Source: Gadus chalcogrammus
Lineage: Eukaryota > Chordata > Actinopteri > Gadiformes > Gadidae
NCBI RefSeq assembly: GCF_026213295.1
Contig: NC_079427.1
Location: 29,861,602-29,925,601 of the forward strand
Direction of reading: 5' to 3'
Length of the DNA: 64,000 bases
Under the pieces are notes generated by a model. The model made no database searches. It was not told where the DNA came from and saw only the letters and a list, made by a program, of their open reading frames with translations. Below, piece by piece: positions 1 to 11,152 of the stretch; within the stretch, counting starts at the first letter, position 1; the number at the start of each line of letters is the position of its first letter. Made by a program: the position numbers and the translations under genes.

Positions 1-46
1 CCACTGGAGTCAAAATCAATGTCCCATCTGGACATGTACACCCCAA

Positions 47-290
47 CAGTGGCGGTTTTAGGCACGGGCGAACCGGGCAGCCGCCCGGGGCGGCATATTT
101 GTGGGGGGCATCAAATCACATGGGGGGCGACATAACAGTACGACATAACATTGTGTGGGGAATAGGTATTTTGGCGCCCCCTCTGGCTGCAGGCGCACAC
201 CTGCTCGTTGAGAAGGTGCCGTGCACAAACGGAATGAAACCCCCACTGAAGTCCGTAGGTTCACGATACAATCCCCCCCCCCCCCCCCCC
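47..290 (+). mobile_element. hAT-like terminal fragment
   Basis: The stretch opens with CAGTGGCGGTTTTAGG, which resembles the terminal inverted repeat of nonautonomous hAT elements in fish. It continues with a GC-rich segment typical of that repeat type. The right side runs into a C homopolymer at about 271-292, where family M begins, so only one end is present. No coding potential is visible. The assignment rests on the terminus alone. Confidence 0.35.
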
Positions 291-293
291 CCC

Positions 294-610
294 CGATTTT
301 GGAGGCCTTTATCAATAATGACCAGCTATAGATTTGCTTCCCGATGGAGATTTTTGACAAATTACATGTTAATTAGCATCTACACGTTAAGCTGAGTCCA
401 ATGGGATCAAGCTCGGCCTCTTGCTACACCGAGATCATGTCCTAGACCTAGGTGTACCATGTAAAATACATGTTACCATTAGCTAGAGTGTCGTTCTTGG
501 TGTCATTGGACTCAGCTCAACGTGTAGATGCTAAATAACATGTCATTTGTGGCAAATCTTTATCGGGAAGCAAATCAATAGCTGCTCAGTATTGATTAAG
601 GCCTCCAATT
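294..610. repeat. Imperfect palindrome inside M1
   Basis: The two arms meet near position 452. The left arm (294-450) and right arm (453-610) share the words GGCCTTTATCAATA, GCTTCCCGAT, AGCATCTACACGTT and GACTCAGCT in inverted order. In M4 the same palindrome is longer (about 620 bp). Here the left arm is cut off by the C homopolymer at about 271-292. Confidence 0.75.
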
Positions 611-1029
611 TCGACAGCTAATTACTACCATTAAACATGTTCGAATATGCTCATGTGTGGCACCGTTGCAATCGCCTGGAAGCGTAGATGTTGAAGGACA
701 CCTTGTTCGTCCTCTTACGCCACCGGGAAGATATTTACATGCTTCTGATTGACTAATGAATTGATTCAGCTATTCCCCCAGAAGTCTGGGGTCAAAAGGT
801 CAAAAGGAGACGGCACCACGCCGGGGTGGATCCAGATCTCGGGCAACAGCGCAGGGTTGCCAGGTCCTGCAAAAAACGTGCCCCCCACATACCGTTCAAA
901 ATCCACCCAAAATGTCCTAGAAGCATCCCAAATAAAAAATGATATTATTGGCCATTTTGGCCAACGTTTTGAAAGTAATACTATTTGAGGGAATATTTTT
1001 TTGTTGTTGTTTTAGCAGCGAAATGCACC

Positions 1030-1146
1030 GTGTGCGTGTGTGTGTGTGTGTGTCTGTGTCTGTGTCTGTGTGTCTGTGCGTGCGTGTGTGTGTGTGCTTG
1101 TGTGTGCTTGTGTGTGTGTGTGTCTGTGCGTGTGTGTGTGTGTGTA
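1030..1146. repeat. (TG)n microsatellite, impure
   Basis: About 115 bp of TG with interspersed TC and CG dinucleotides. It occupies the same internal position in M1, M2, M3 and M4, so it is an ancestral part of the element rather than four independent expansions. Confidence 0.95.
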
Positions 1147-1422
1147 TAACATGCTATTTTATGTTGAAATGCGACGTAATCCAGTGTTCACGAAACGTAC
1201 ACTGTCAACGTAGGTATGCTTTTGGCGACTGGGTTGGCTCTCAGATATACGTGTTTCTAACAAGATGATATCATTAAAAGTTACATAAAGTAACAGTTTA
1301 ATAACACAAACGCAGGAAGCACGTGAGCTGCTAGTTTAGCGAAAGCAACCTGACGTCGTTGAAACATGCGAGCGAGCCGATCAAATCCTAATAACTATAA
1401 AACTAAAGATCAGACACAATCA

Positions 1423-1690
1423 CTGACTGAAGATTATGCAAGTAAAAAGTATATTTCTCGCTAGAAATGTTATTAGAAACACGTTTAACGGTGAATCGGT
1501 CCTAAAATATTGCATTTCCCATTCAGATAATAAAGATTAATAAAGATCATACACATTCACTGACTGAAGATTATGTAAGGAAAATGTACATTTCTCGCAA
1601 TAAATGTCATTACAAACGCGTTTAATGGTGTATCTGTCCTAAAATATTGCATTTCCCATTCAGATAATAAAGATTAATATAAGCTACGCC
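1423..1690. repeat. 137-bp tandem units in M1
   Basis: The word CTGACTGAAGATTATG starts at 1,423 and again at 1,560, giving a 137-bp period. Each unit carries TTTCTCGC, AACACGTTTAA-like and TATTGCATTTCCCATTCAG. M1 has two units, M2 and M4 about three, and M3 fewer than two. Confidence 0.85.
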
Positions 1691-1979
1691 GTGTTCCGGA
1701 GCCGCGGGGGATTCTGGGAATTGGGGTTCTCAGTTGACAAATGGGGCTTTTGTTAACTTGTTTTGTTGTTAGGATTAAGTGGGGTTAATGGGTTCGGGAT
1801 GTTATGTGGTTGTGTGTTGTTCTATTAACATTGTTCGTGTGTTCATTATTGTCGACACCGTCACCGAGAGTGACGTGACCATCGTTTCGTGCAGCTGTTC
1901 CGTGTTGAAGTCTCGTTCAATAAAAACCAACTCTCGTTGTCGAGCGTTCAATAAAAAACAACTCTCGTTGTTGAGCGTG

Positions 1980-2136
1980 CCCCCCCCCTACAAACGTGTC
2001 TTCCCCCCCCTCAACAAACGTGTCCCCCCCCCCCCCCCTTCAACTAACGTGTTTCGTGTCTCCCCCCCCTCAACAAACGTGTCTCCCCCCCCCCCCTCCC
2101 CGGTCAACAACAGTCTCCCCCCCCCCCCCCCCCTAA
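1980..2136. repeat. C-run array with AACGTGTC spacers
   Basis: Runs of 7 to 16 C residues are separated by short spacers of the form TCAACAAACGTGTC. The G-run version of the array is seen in M4 and M5 with different run lengths, as expected of polymerase slippage. The proline-rich open frames across it are artefacts. Confidence 0.9.
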
Positions 2137-2628
2137 ACAATCGTGTCCACAATTTGCCGCGAAAGCCGTGAAACCCTAACCCCGAAACCCGCCTCCACAG
2201 CGGCACACGTGGATACTGTAGGTATAACACGCTATTTTTTACGTTGAAATGCTACGTATCCAGTGTTCATGGAAACGTACACAGTGGACGTTTTTTCTTG
2301 GCGACTGGGTTGTATAATAGCCTAATATATGTCGTCAGATTCGCGTTTGAGTGATGGCATTATTCAGCTGCAATTTTGGTCCCCTCTGTCACTTGCTACT
2401 GTTTTTTTTGTGATGGTAGTAATATGTGGTATTTCTGGATTGCGTTATAATATTTTCCTGCATGGGCCCCACCAGAGTTTCCAAACCAAAATCGCCACTG
2501 CCCCTACGATAACCTTTCCCTCAAAATAGCCTCACCCAATGGGCCTATCTCACAAACATCGGAAATGACGTCACACCGGGTAAACATTCTTCCGGCGTAG
2601 TCATTTTTGTATTGCCGTCAATGCAAAA

Positions 2629-4002
2629 ATGGATCGTTTCTTCGCCACTTCCCTGGTGGGTTTTCCGAAATTGCGATTCGAAGATGTGCAGAAGATTGTG
2701 GAGACACACTCAGCAACACCACAGCCCAGGCTGACAAAGGGGTACAAGTTTTTTGTGGAGGAGTTTGTACACAATTATCAAGGTAAGTTGTCTAAGGTGT
2801 TTTGTTGTTGTCAGTAGGCTACTCAATGGCCGCCTTGCTCATTCATGTTTTGTGATGACAAGCAAACCATATACGATCCATATAAATCGTCAGAAATATT
2901 GTCTGTGTGAAATGTGTGTAAAATGATCATATTTGTTACGTGCAGACTATAATATTATGAATATAATTAGCCATGGTGGCTATGAAGTCTCCGTGTGTAG
3001 CGTTAGCATTTTAGCATTAGTTTAGCCAAGGATAGGTTCAGCTAGTTATTTGCTGACCAGTTTTCTTCCGATAAGCGACATATTATTAACATTATGTATA
3101 TGCTAAGTGTCAAATATAGTTGATGGAAAGGTGGTAGTGAGAGGTAGATGCAACCGCTCGATGAGGAGGAATGAGGAGCCCCACATACATGTTTCTGCTG
3201 AGTTAGGGCCCGTTGGCCCAAGTCTGTTAGTTTTTATAGTCTGTCTGGACTAACAACTGCAGTTGCAGTTTTCCTCTTCTTCTGAAGTTCAGATCATTTT
3301 CATTGTTCTTTCTTACAAACAGTAGCGTGCTTAAGACTTGGCCCACCTAGCTTGCTGCAATGTTGTGGCTGTCCAGACCTATGTATTTTTCTTCCTCTTC
3401 ATTAAGGCACAAGCCGTAAATAAAGGAAATTTGTTGAGTGCATTGAAAGGACAAACATCTAGTTCATGTTATAACTGCTAAACCAACAGATGTAATGGTG
3501 GCCCAAGAGTTTTGCACGGAACTGTACATGGCTTTTCTGCGGTTGCAGGCTCCTTGCCAGTTTCCAATGGCCTTATATCAAGGTCCTACCTACTAAGTTC
3601 AGTAACTCAATTCTTATGGTGTTCACAGATCACACTGGAGGCTGTTGGACAACTGGGTCTCTCAGAGCTGTAGCTTTGCTGCGGGCAAAGGCTTCTGTAG
3701 CCATATAACCGCTCTGCTGTTCCAGACAGCGCATTATGTGCAGCTGGGCCTTGATGTGGTTCCACCTTCCCTGGCCTGTACCAGTCAACCACAGATGTGG
3801 CATCGACCTCGAACCCACGTGTGCTGTTGTGTCCTCTGTTCAAATCATACACTTCAGTATTTGTCTAGAGTATATGAGCATTTCCTGTATTGTTGTTCGC
3901 CTCAGGGAATCCATCCAGAGGCTGTGAGTGACCTGGTGGTGAAGAAACCCAAGTCGGTGGGGAAGACTGGAGTCAAGTCCACACTCTACAGAGCGTATGC
4001 TG
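2629..4002 (+). pseudogene. Remnant of ISL2EU SWIM/YqaJ-type gene
   Basis: Three exon-like pieces are visible. Exon A (2,629-2,782) encodes a short N-terminus and ends at AG|GTAAGT. Exon B (3,629-3,818) follows TTCACAG and carries a SWIM-like zinc finger, CSFAAGKGFCSHITALLF, then the family-typical CTSQPQMWHRPR stretch; the first CxC of the SWIM motif is only half kept. Exon C (3,906-4,002) follows CTCAG and ends at CTG|GTAAG. Exon A and exon B do not join in phase, so intervening exons are missing, and no YqaJ nuclease core follows. In intact relatives the protein is thought to act as a nuclease in transposition. Splice sites are inferred from sequence only. Confidence 0.6.
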
Positions 4003-4265
4003 GTAAGACATTTGTTTTGCAATTTGCACTCTGTTAAACTTGCTCATTATGAAAAGATGCATATTAGAATACATCTGTTATCACTACAATATAAAAAAAA
4101 ACAGTCACATTTTTATTTGACGTTTTGCCCTTTGATGTCCCACATCCTAGAGGGAATATCCAGCTTGGAGTTGGTACCATCTCAGCTGTGCTGACCTGGA
4201 AGATGTCAGCAATGACTTGTTCTTTAAGGCCAGTTGCTACTCTACAACAGTAGATGAAAAACTCA

Positions 4266-5321
4266 TCAATGGCTGGAATCTTCCTTGAAGGGCTTGGTGT
4301 TGGAATCGCCTCTTGTCCAATCCTCTGTGCTTTGCTCCAATAAAGAATATATTGTGTTGAGGGGCAAAACAGACTCCCAAAACACTTGAAACACTTCTTG
4401 AGATGGAAACCGAGTATAATATGTCATGGTCTGATCAGACACACAAAATCTGTTGAGGACAGTTTGTGGCCCCATGGACATTTCTTGCAGCCTTGCCTCC
4501 AGCTCAGCAATATACTCCAGGGCATCATCCAGTGCACCTACAAAAAAAGAAGACAAATCAGTCTTCATTACCATTCATTCGTATTCACCCTTTCTTTTTA
4601 TTGTATTGTTATTCTGTATACTTAAGTTTATTTATATTTATTATTATTAAATTTATTTGTACTGTTTTGTTTTTATTTTTTATGTATTAACTATAGGTTG
4701 AGTGTTGTACATAGAGTAAAAACCAAAGTCAAATTCCTCGTTTGTTCGCAAACCTGGCCAATAAAGCTGAATCTGAATTAATATGTAACCCCAGTTTAAC
4801 AGTGCGTCTGATGGTGATTGAATGTTTTAACGTTAACCATGCCATGTTTGGCAAAATTATACAATAGCCCAACAAGTGTTGAACAGACATAACAGCTAGT
4901 TAGCACACATCTACTTACCGGCAGGGGGGCGTGTCGCGTAGTCATGTTCCCCGGTACCTCTCCGGTCCGTTTGTGTTTTGTCCTCTCCTTCAGCTTTTCG
5001 AGCTGACACCCGTTTATACACTGGTGTTTTTTTCGGGGCTGTGGTGTAGCTGTTCCAGTCAAAACGACTAGGAACAGCTCCAGTATTCAGCGTAGCACTC
5101 CCGTCGTCATAATCAGCCGCTGAGAAATGCCGACTACAGACCAGTGTACTCCCCTTCTTAATTACGAAATTAACTCCTTCATTCCGTCTGATCGCCACTG
5201 CTTGATTGGGTATTATTTGGTAAGTCGTGGAAATATAAATACGGTTGTTTTTGTTTTGAATTGGCGCATAGAGGTAGACAACAAGCTTTTGTTTTTTGAC
5301 TGCGCCATTGTCAAATATCAT
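4266..5321 (-). pseudogene. Remnant of THAP-domain transposase gene
   Basis: The upstream piece (5,321 down to 4,919) contains the C-terminal half of a THAP zinc finger: VCSRHF followed by GAVPSRFDW, with the Cys and His of the C-x2-H pair present. The N-terminal CxxC half is not seen in the open frame. It ends in a donor, CCG|GTAAGT. After an intron, TTTTGTAG precedes the second piece (4,537 to 4,266), which has a coiled-coil-like EYIAELEARLQEM and then a segment of the family's helix-turn-helix region (YYTRFPSQEVFQVFW). The DDE catalytic core is absent. The order THAP, coiled coil, HTH is that of ISL2EU transposases. Confidence 0.65.
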
Positions 5322-5400
5322 GGACTACGCGACCGGAAGTCACTTTACCCGGTGAAGGCAAAATCGAACGCCGAACCAGGAAGTTGTGAGATAGGCCTAT

Positions 5401-6703
5401 CGCACCACTGAACTTGGCCATAGGCTCGGCCAATCAATGACTTGCGTGCAGGTGCCCTGGCGAATGGGAGGAGAGGAGAGGGCGCGACAAGAGGGGGTCG
5501 GCGGGAAACACGGAGAGGAAGACGGCGGCTCGAGATAATAGATCAGTTAAAGAACAGTTTAGCTCTTAGTTATTGCGTGTGCGACATGTTTTAATCTGAG
5601 CTACGGAACCTTTACGGCTTGAGTGGCGAGTGGAAGAGTGGAAGACTCCACGCCATCAGTGCTGAAGATTCATCCGGTGTTAACCAGTATAGTTTGCATA
5701 GTGCGAGGCGACCGTCCTTGCTAGGTAGTGCAGTTTGTTTATTCAGCTATATTACTAGCCCGTCGCCAACGTTGGAAGCCTTGACGCCAGAGAACGAAGA
5801 GCCAACCAGTTCACTGCTGCAGCCCGGGACGTATCTGTGGCTCATCTCACCTGCTCTCTCCCTCCACCTCCCTCTCCAAAGCCATTGATACACGGTTCGT
5901 TGGGTGAGTAAATAGGCCACCCTGCCACCCAGGACTCTACCATTCTCCAGGGACAGCAACGCGCTCTCGATGGACATGTTCAATTGGTGAACGGTCGGCA
6001 CATACGTGACGTGGACAATCCGAACCAAAAGGAACATTGAACTAAGAGTGGACATTGAGTGTGGTTATGTGTATTGTACAAAAAACGTTTCTGAAGTTAT
6101 TATTAAATGTTACTATTGTGTGAATTGTATTAATGCTGTTGCTATTTACATGTGAGGTTCATCTGCAGTGTATGGTATTAGAGGTACCTGCTGATAGTGT
6201 TGATTGAAAGTGGTATTGAGCCACTCTGGTGAAGTGGATGTTGTTGATATAAGATTTTGGACGTTATATGGTGGTTACATACATTTGATTTATACATTTA
6301 TTATTTTATTTCATTTTATTTTATTACTTTCCTATTTTATCTAATATCAGAAGACTAGTACTTAGTATAATAAATAACCACTCGTTTTTCAACTGTTACA
6401 CTATTGCTTTTATTTTTCCATCTTCTCTGAAGTAGGGGCGTCTCATCCTCTGTCCATAAAGTATAGTGGTTAGGGGGAATACAGGGTAAGACAGACCAAT
6501 ACCTTCTGATATTCCGTCCTGATATTCCGTCCGTCTTCACCGTGACAGGTTAAAATCCTAAAGCCTAAGCTATTTCAACTGAGCAGGTAGAGCAGACACG
6601 AGACTAATAGGTCTGGGGGTTAGGGACCTAGATCCTCTAACTTCCAGCCATTCAGGGAAGAGTGATTTACCCCTACCAAGCGGACGTAGGTCCCGTCCCG
6701 CTA
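5401..6703. other. No recognisable gene
   Basis: The first part (5,460-6,060) is moderately GC-rich and could be an old LTR or LINE leader, but no termini or conserved motif could be fixed. The rest (6,060-6,450) is AT-rich. Short open frames here show no family resemblance. Confidence 0.4.
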
Positions 6704-6838
6704 CACTTGCACTTGGTTCTATGAACATCCTTTCTGTACCGACAGCGATATATTGATGCACTTCTTATGACAAATGTACTTATTGTAAGTCGCTTTGGAT
6801 AAAAGCATCTGCTAAATGCCCTAAATGTAAATGTAAAA
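6704..6838 (+). mobile_element. L2-type LINE/SINE 3' tail
   Basis: This contains TTGTAAGTCGCTTTGGATAA followed by AAGCATCTGCTAAATG and short TAAATG-like repeats, a very common 3' end in teleost L2-group LINEs and their SINE partners. The same tail with the same upstream 90 bp is at 14,238-14,332, and shorter ones are at 34,262-34,316 and 42,312-42,385. No reverse transcriptase sequence remains upstream. Confidence 0.65.
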
Positions 6839-7059
6839 TGAAAGGATGAGCAGTTGGACAGTGCATCAAAAACTTGTTGATGGAACTGATACAGGTGAGG
6901 TAAAATTGATACATCTTCATTTAATGTGCAGCTTCCTGTTCCGTCATCTTTTTTTTTTTTGACAGGTTCTGTTTTTTTCTCTCAGCTGGTTATATTTGTA
7001 AACACATAAGCTAACAAATTGAAGGAATACACTTATTTTTTTCATATTTACTCTAGGAC

Positions 7060-8130
7060 CCATGTCCGTGTTCTGTAAGTATTCTAGACCACTCCGGCTG
7101 CACCGGCGGGAGTCCTGGAGCTCTATATCTAAATAATATCATATTATACATAGATATCTATATCATAAAATATATATATTATGATGGCCAAAAGCTGTGT
7201 GCGCCTCCAGACGATATCCATGTCCATGTACTTCAGGGAGTCAATGCCAAAGTTCCTTTCCCCCAATTCCTTCTCAACCATGGCTGAGGTAACCCCCACT
7301 ACGAGTCTCGTTCTGGAAATACCAGAGACGAGAGTCCGACGTGTTATGCGCCATAACACCAATAGCAGAACAGTTATCCAAATAACAGAAGAGTACAACA
7401 CTTCTGTGTCACAGTCCTGGAGCTCTATATCTAAATATCATATAATAGCCTTAGCCTACATATCATAGAATACATATTATAACGGTGAAAAGCTGTGTGC
7501 TCCTCCAGACGATATTATGAATCACAAGTGACGGGTTCTCCGACGTCTCTGGTTCTTCCACTTCCACATCAATCTGAAGTAGACTGAACTGCGCACTGCC
7601 CTTTGCTGGGCGGTGGTGGTGCCTCACGGCAGCAGGCCCCGGGCAGTGGGGCTCAACGATGGCTGAGATAACCCCAACTACAGTCTCGTTGTGGAAATAA
7701 CGAGGTGTTATGGTGCAATAACGTGTTATGCGCCATAACACCAACAGCAGAACGGTTATCCAAAGAAGTGTACAACACTTGCGTTACAGTGTGTGTAATC
7801 ACACACACAGAAACACACACGCACACACACACACATGGCGCTCGCACGGTCGTCGCTCATTGGCGGGCCAAATTCTCTGGACTGGCAAGGCAGAGAAAGG
7901 GGAGGTGGCATCTCCCCTTATGATGACATACGGGTAAAATTCCTAAACGGCGTGTCTGAGCTTCGTTTTTTCAAAGTCAGAGCAGAATGCCTGGTGCTCG
8001 ATTTACAACAAACAACATTTCTAGCTACTGGGGGAGCATAGGTAGTCTAGGGGAACTCATATTAATGTTAGAAAACCTCAGAAAGTGAAATTTAACTGCG
8101 TTACATCAGAAAGTGAAATTTAACTATTTC
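7060..8130 (+). mobile_element. Degenerate relative of the 26.45-28.45 kb TTAA element
   Basis: Blocks shared with 26.7-28.4 kb include GTCCTGGAGCTCTATATCTA, a CCAAAGTTCCTTTCCCCCAA-type block, GGCGCTCGCACGGTCG and a 3' region ending in AACTCATATTAATGTTAGAA. Two half-copies lie in direct orientation (about 7,180-7,430 and 7,480-7,800), unlike the palindromic arrangement in the other copy. TTAA-flanked termini are not found, so boundaries are approximate. No transposase is encoded. Confidence 0.6.
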
Positions 8131-8139
8131 TCCGGTAAC

Positions 8140-8999
8140 TGTTACCGGAGTTTGGAGGTGGGGCGGCGTCTGGCCTACAGGGGGAGTATGGAGCACCGGG
8201 TCTGCTGGGGTGATGGGGTCTGATTGTGGACAGGTGTCTGCAATCTGACCCAATCAGGAAGTGTGTATTTATGTGCCTGCTTGTCTTTCAGGCCACGTTT
8301 ATACGTAGCAGGGTATTTATAGAAACGAATATTTCCCCCCCTCCGTTTTCAAAAATAACATTGTGCACACAACATCGTTTTCAAAAAAGTTGTCGTTTAC
8401 ATCAAAACGGATAAATACGCCGTTGGGACATTATAACTATGCCAAACCTATGGGCGGCAGTGTAGGGAGAAGGATAAATCCATGCAAGCCAATCAGAATC
8501 CTCAGAATCAACAACAACGAATAACACGAGCGTCTTCCTGTAACAAACAAACTGTAAACATAGGGCGCTCATATGACGTTAAGCATTTCCTGGCGCATAA
8601 TGTGACGTTTCAGAACCTAAAACCCCGTTTCTACCCGTTGATACGACAACACGTAACCGGCGTTTTCAGAAATCTCCACTTTGGCCGGAGTTTTTAGAAA
8701 TGATCGTTTTCTGTGACAAAAACTGCGTTTTTGTGTAAATGAGAGGCCAAACCGTGTGAAAATATCTGCGTTTTCCCTTCGTGTAAACGGGGCCTCAGTC
8801 AGGGGTTGAGAGAGAGAGAAGGAAGACGCTCTCTGCGAGCCAGAGAGAGCGTCGTAAGACCAAGAGACGGCCGGAAAGAACATTGAACATTGTCCTTTTG
8901 TTCGTATGACTTTGTTTGTTTAAACAAAAAAGGGGAAATAAACGTGAGTTTGCTCCTTTTCACCAACAAACTGTGTCCTGACTCCGGTGAACCTGTTAC
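8140..8999 (+). mobile_element. Probable solo LTR, interrupted by a MITE
   Basis: Begins TGTTACCGGAGTTTGG and ends CTCCGGTGAACCTGTTACA, with an AATAAA at about 8,936 near the 3' side and a TATA-like TATTTATG at about 8,266, in the order expected of an LTR. Without the 504-bp MITE the length would be about 356 bp. No primer-binding site or coding region follows and no target duplication could be recognised, so this is a tentative call. Confidence 0.4.
8291..8794. mobile_element. MITE with TCA target duplication
   Basis: Termini GGCCACGTTTATACG and (inverted) GGCCCCGTTTACACG match in 13 of 15 positions, and TCA flanks both ends (8,288-8,290 and 8,795-8,797). A 3-bp duplication suits PIF/Harbinger. 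Inside, CGTTTTC-type motifs occur repeatedly in both orientations. Noncoding. Removing it restores a continuous host repeat (CTTTCAGTCAGGGG). Confidence 0.65.
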
Positions 9000-9765
9000 A
9001 CGGAGAAAGAGAGTATATTTTTTTGCTTCATTTCACATATAACAAACACTGGGACATGTGTAGTTGATTTCTGTGTTTAACTAAGGAAACAGGGAGTGGA
9101 AGGATGGGACGCTATAATGTTCAACCAACTTGCCAATAATAAAAAATAATCGTAATACACTTGAAGCTTTGGACCCATGTATTGTAACTTATTTTATGAT
9201 GTGTACTTTTTGGGTTATGTTAAGACCTATCTTTTAGCACCAAGAATGAATCTTAAAAGCAGTGGCAACATTTAAATACTTTTTAACCATTCAGCGAACA
9301 AAAGGAAACTTAGGGGGCCACTCAATGACATGCAGAAGCGTCACCAACACGCCCACTCAAGTGGTGTGAGAAATACAGACTTTCTACTCCTCATTCACAC
9401 ATAAGGTAATTTACGTTTCCTACGGAGAAAATACTAGCTCTGGGGTAGTATTTCTCAGGAGATTTTCAGGGTACAATTTTGTTGTTCACACATATGGCCC
9501 ATCAGGAGAATAGCAGGTGAATATCAGGACTTACACATGTGTATGGAAGCAGCTAGTGTCTGAGCATTTGATTACATTATAAAATGAGTCAATTTATGGG
9601 TTACAGGGGTCATTTTTCAATGTATAGTGTAGTATACTAAGCATGTAAATCAATTATTCAATAGCTTTTACTGTTATTCAGTGCTCAAAATGCATTGACA
9701 TTTAAAAAATGCATGACAACTACTATTGGTTAGTTGAAAATAATAAACAGCTGAAAATTGTGCTC
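9000..9765. other. No recognisable feature
   Basis: AT-rich sequence without open frames of note, tandem repeats or transposon termini that I could identify. Confidence 0.5.
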
Positions 9766-9773
9766 ATTTACAG

Positions 9774-10356
9774 TAGGGCTGGGATAAACGATTATTTTTT
9801 AAACGATTCATCTAGCGATTATTTTTTCGATGCATCGATTAATCTAACGATTCATTTTTTCAGTCCGATTCGATTTCGATTCGATTATCGATTATCTCCC
9901 CATTAATTGACTAATAGCAATTTATACATGTTGATTGACATAAAATATGAATTCCTTAACATTTCAATACATGTTTATTGCCTTTAAATTCCAAAATAAA
10001 AGTTCAAAGTAATGCAATTCTACGGTGCTCGGTCATCTGCAGCTGCTACCAGGTGGCGCCTCTTCAGGTGCTGGTGAATTGCCGTGGTGCTAGAATGGAA
10101 AGTCATCTCCATTTTTCTCCAAGACGACATATCACGGAATCGTTTCCTTTTACATTAAATAATTCCCATACTTAGAGGAACGAGTGCGTGGCGCCTTGCA
10201 CTTATGAAAGTCTGGGGAGCCACTCGCGTTGCTACTACGCTCCAGCGCCGCCCATCTTTTTTTTTTTTTTTTTTTTTTTATCGACGCGCATTTTTCGCGT
10301 CGACGTAATTTATGCGTCGACGTAATCGATTACGTCGACGCGTCGTCCCAGCCCTA
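9774..10356. mobile_element. hAT MITE with perfect 8-bp TSD
   Basis: Termini TAGGGCTGGGA and TCCCAGCCCTA are exact inverse copies. They are flanked by the perfect 8-bp duplication ATTTACAG (9,766-9,773 and 10,357-10,364). Subterminal regions are full of ATCGATT and GTCGACG motifs, and a T homopolymer of about 22 lies at 10,258-10,279. These are the features of a widespread fish hAT MITE group. No transposase is encoded; the 583-bp element depends on one elsewhere. Confidence 0.9.
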
Positions 10357-10663
10357 ATTTACAGATGCACATTAGTGAAATATCTAGGTGTTACAACAGT
10401 TAAGGCAGCAACCTACCTTACTTTCATGAAATAAAGCACAGGCTTGTGTGGGGGAGTGGGAGAGGGAGAAGGGGGGGGGGGGTGTGAGGGCAAGATTGCA
10501 GATTGTTCATGGGTGTTTAAGATGTTAGTTCTTTGTTTGTTTTTTTTACAAGAAGAATACGTCATTGAGATTAAACATCTCTTCAAGTGACCTGGCCAAG
10601 ACAGGCAGTAGTAGCCTACAGTCACACATAGGCTACACACAAAACATTAGAAAAATAAAACAA

Positions 10664-11000
10664 CTAAAATCGGGGGGGATATCAATATCGCACGACATTT
10701 CGGGAAGCTCAAGGAGGAGCGATGTTTGAATTTAACGATTTTTATATGTTAAATTGAACAACATGCCGGTGAGTTGTCGACGTGAGAAATTGTCTCTCCA
10801 CTTCTTTTATCGCAATTTCTACAGTCTATAGACAAAATGTCTTACCTGCGAGAGTTTGTCGACAGCGGGTTGTTGAAACAGTCGAAAGGTGGGAGGGGGG
10901 TATATCAATATCGCAAGACATTGCGGGATGCTCAAGGAGGTGTGTAATATTTGAAAATAAGTTAAGTTTTCCAAAAAGGTGTAGTCTATAGAAATAACTT
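10664..11000. repeat. Two diverged tandem copies, period about 222 bp
   Basis: The word ATATCAATATCGCA followed by GACAT-TTCGGGA-like and GCTCAAGGAGG occurs near 10,679 and 10,902. The sequence after each copy also corresponds (CTTCTTTT, GTCTATAGA, GAGAGT). No coding potential is seen. Confidence 0.65.
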
Positions 11001-11049
11001 CTTTTCTGGGAGAGTGTGTGGACAGCTGGGATGTTATCTCGATTTTGCC

Positions 11050-11152
11050 GTTGTCTTGCAACGTCTGCGTCCGTGTGCGCGTGTTTGCGGTGTGTGTCTG
11101 CGCCTGCGTGTGTGCGTGCGGTGTGTGCGTGCTGTGTGTGTGTGTGAGCTGC
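11050..11152. repeat. (TG)n microsatellite, impure
   Basis: TG repeats interrupted by CG and CT. Open frames across it on both strands are repeat artefacts. Confidence 0.9.

Larger units (their letters stand above)
291..2312 (+). repeat. Family M mosaic repeat, copy M1
   Basis: Almost the whole stretch recurs in inverted orientation at about 56.55-58.7 kb, and parts recur near 29.4-30.3 kb, 45.0-45.9 kb and 63.7-64.0 kb. Order of blocks: palindromic block; a segment around 780-930 with GGATCCAGATCT; an impure (TG)n; a block ending near 1,420; 137-bp tandem units; a GC-rich block; an array of C runs. A second degenerate copy of the 1,141-1,233 block follows at 2,219-2,312. The open frames here, such as 749-988 and 1,779-2,171, are conserved only as far as the DNA is, so they are not called genes. 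The family is not recognised. Confidence 0.75.
2541..5398. mobile_element. ISL2EU-type DNA transposon, internally deleted
   Basis: The left end reads GGGCCTATCTCACAA and the right end is its inverse with one mismatch at the outermost base. AT flanks both sides (2,539-2,540 and 5,399-5,400), which fits a 2-bp target duplication. Inside are remnants of two converging spliced genes. One encodes a SWIM zinc finger of the type found in the YqaJ-nuclease protein, the other a THAP domain followed by the start of a helix-turn-helix transposase. This gene pair is what is known for ISL2EU elements. At 2,858 bp, with neither the nuclease nor the DDE core recognisable, it is a nonautonomous deletion derivative. 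Confidence 0.75.

Noticed and set aside
1779..2171. Proline-rich 130-codon frame, repeated in M4 and M5
   Set aside because: It is conserved only as part of a nearly identical DNA repeat, and half of it is translated C runs whose length differs between copies and breaks the frame.
4796..5062. Minus-strand 88-codon frame beside the THAP exon
   Set aside because: Overlaps the THAP exon in another frame and extends through its splice donor; a shadow frame.
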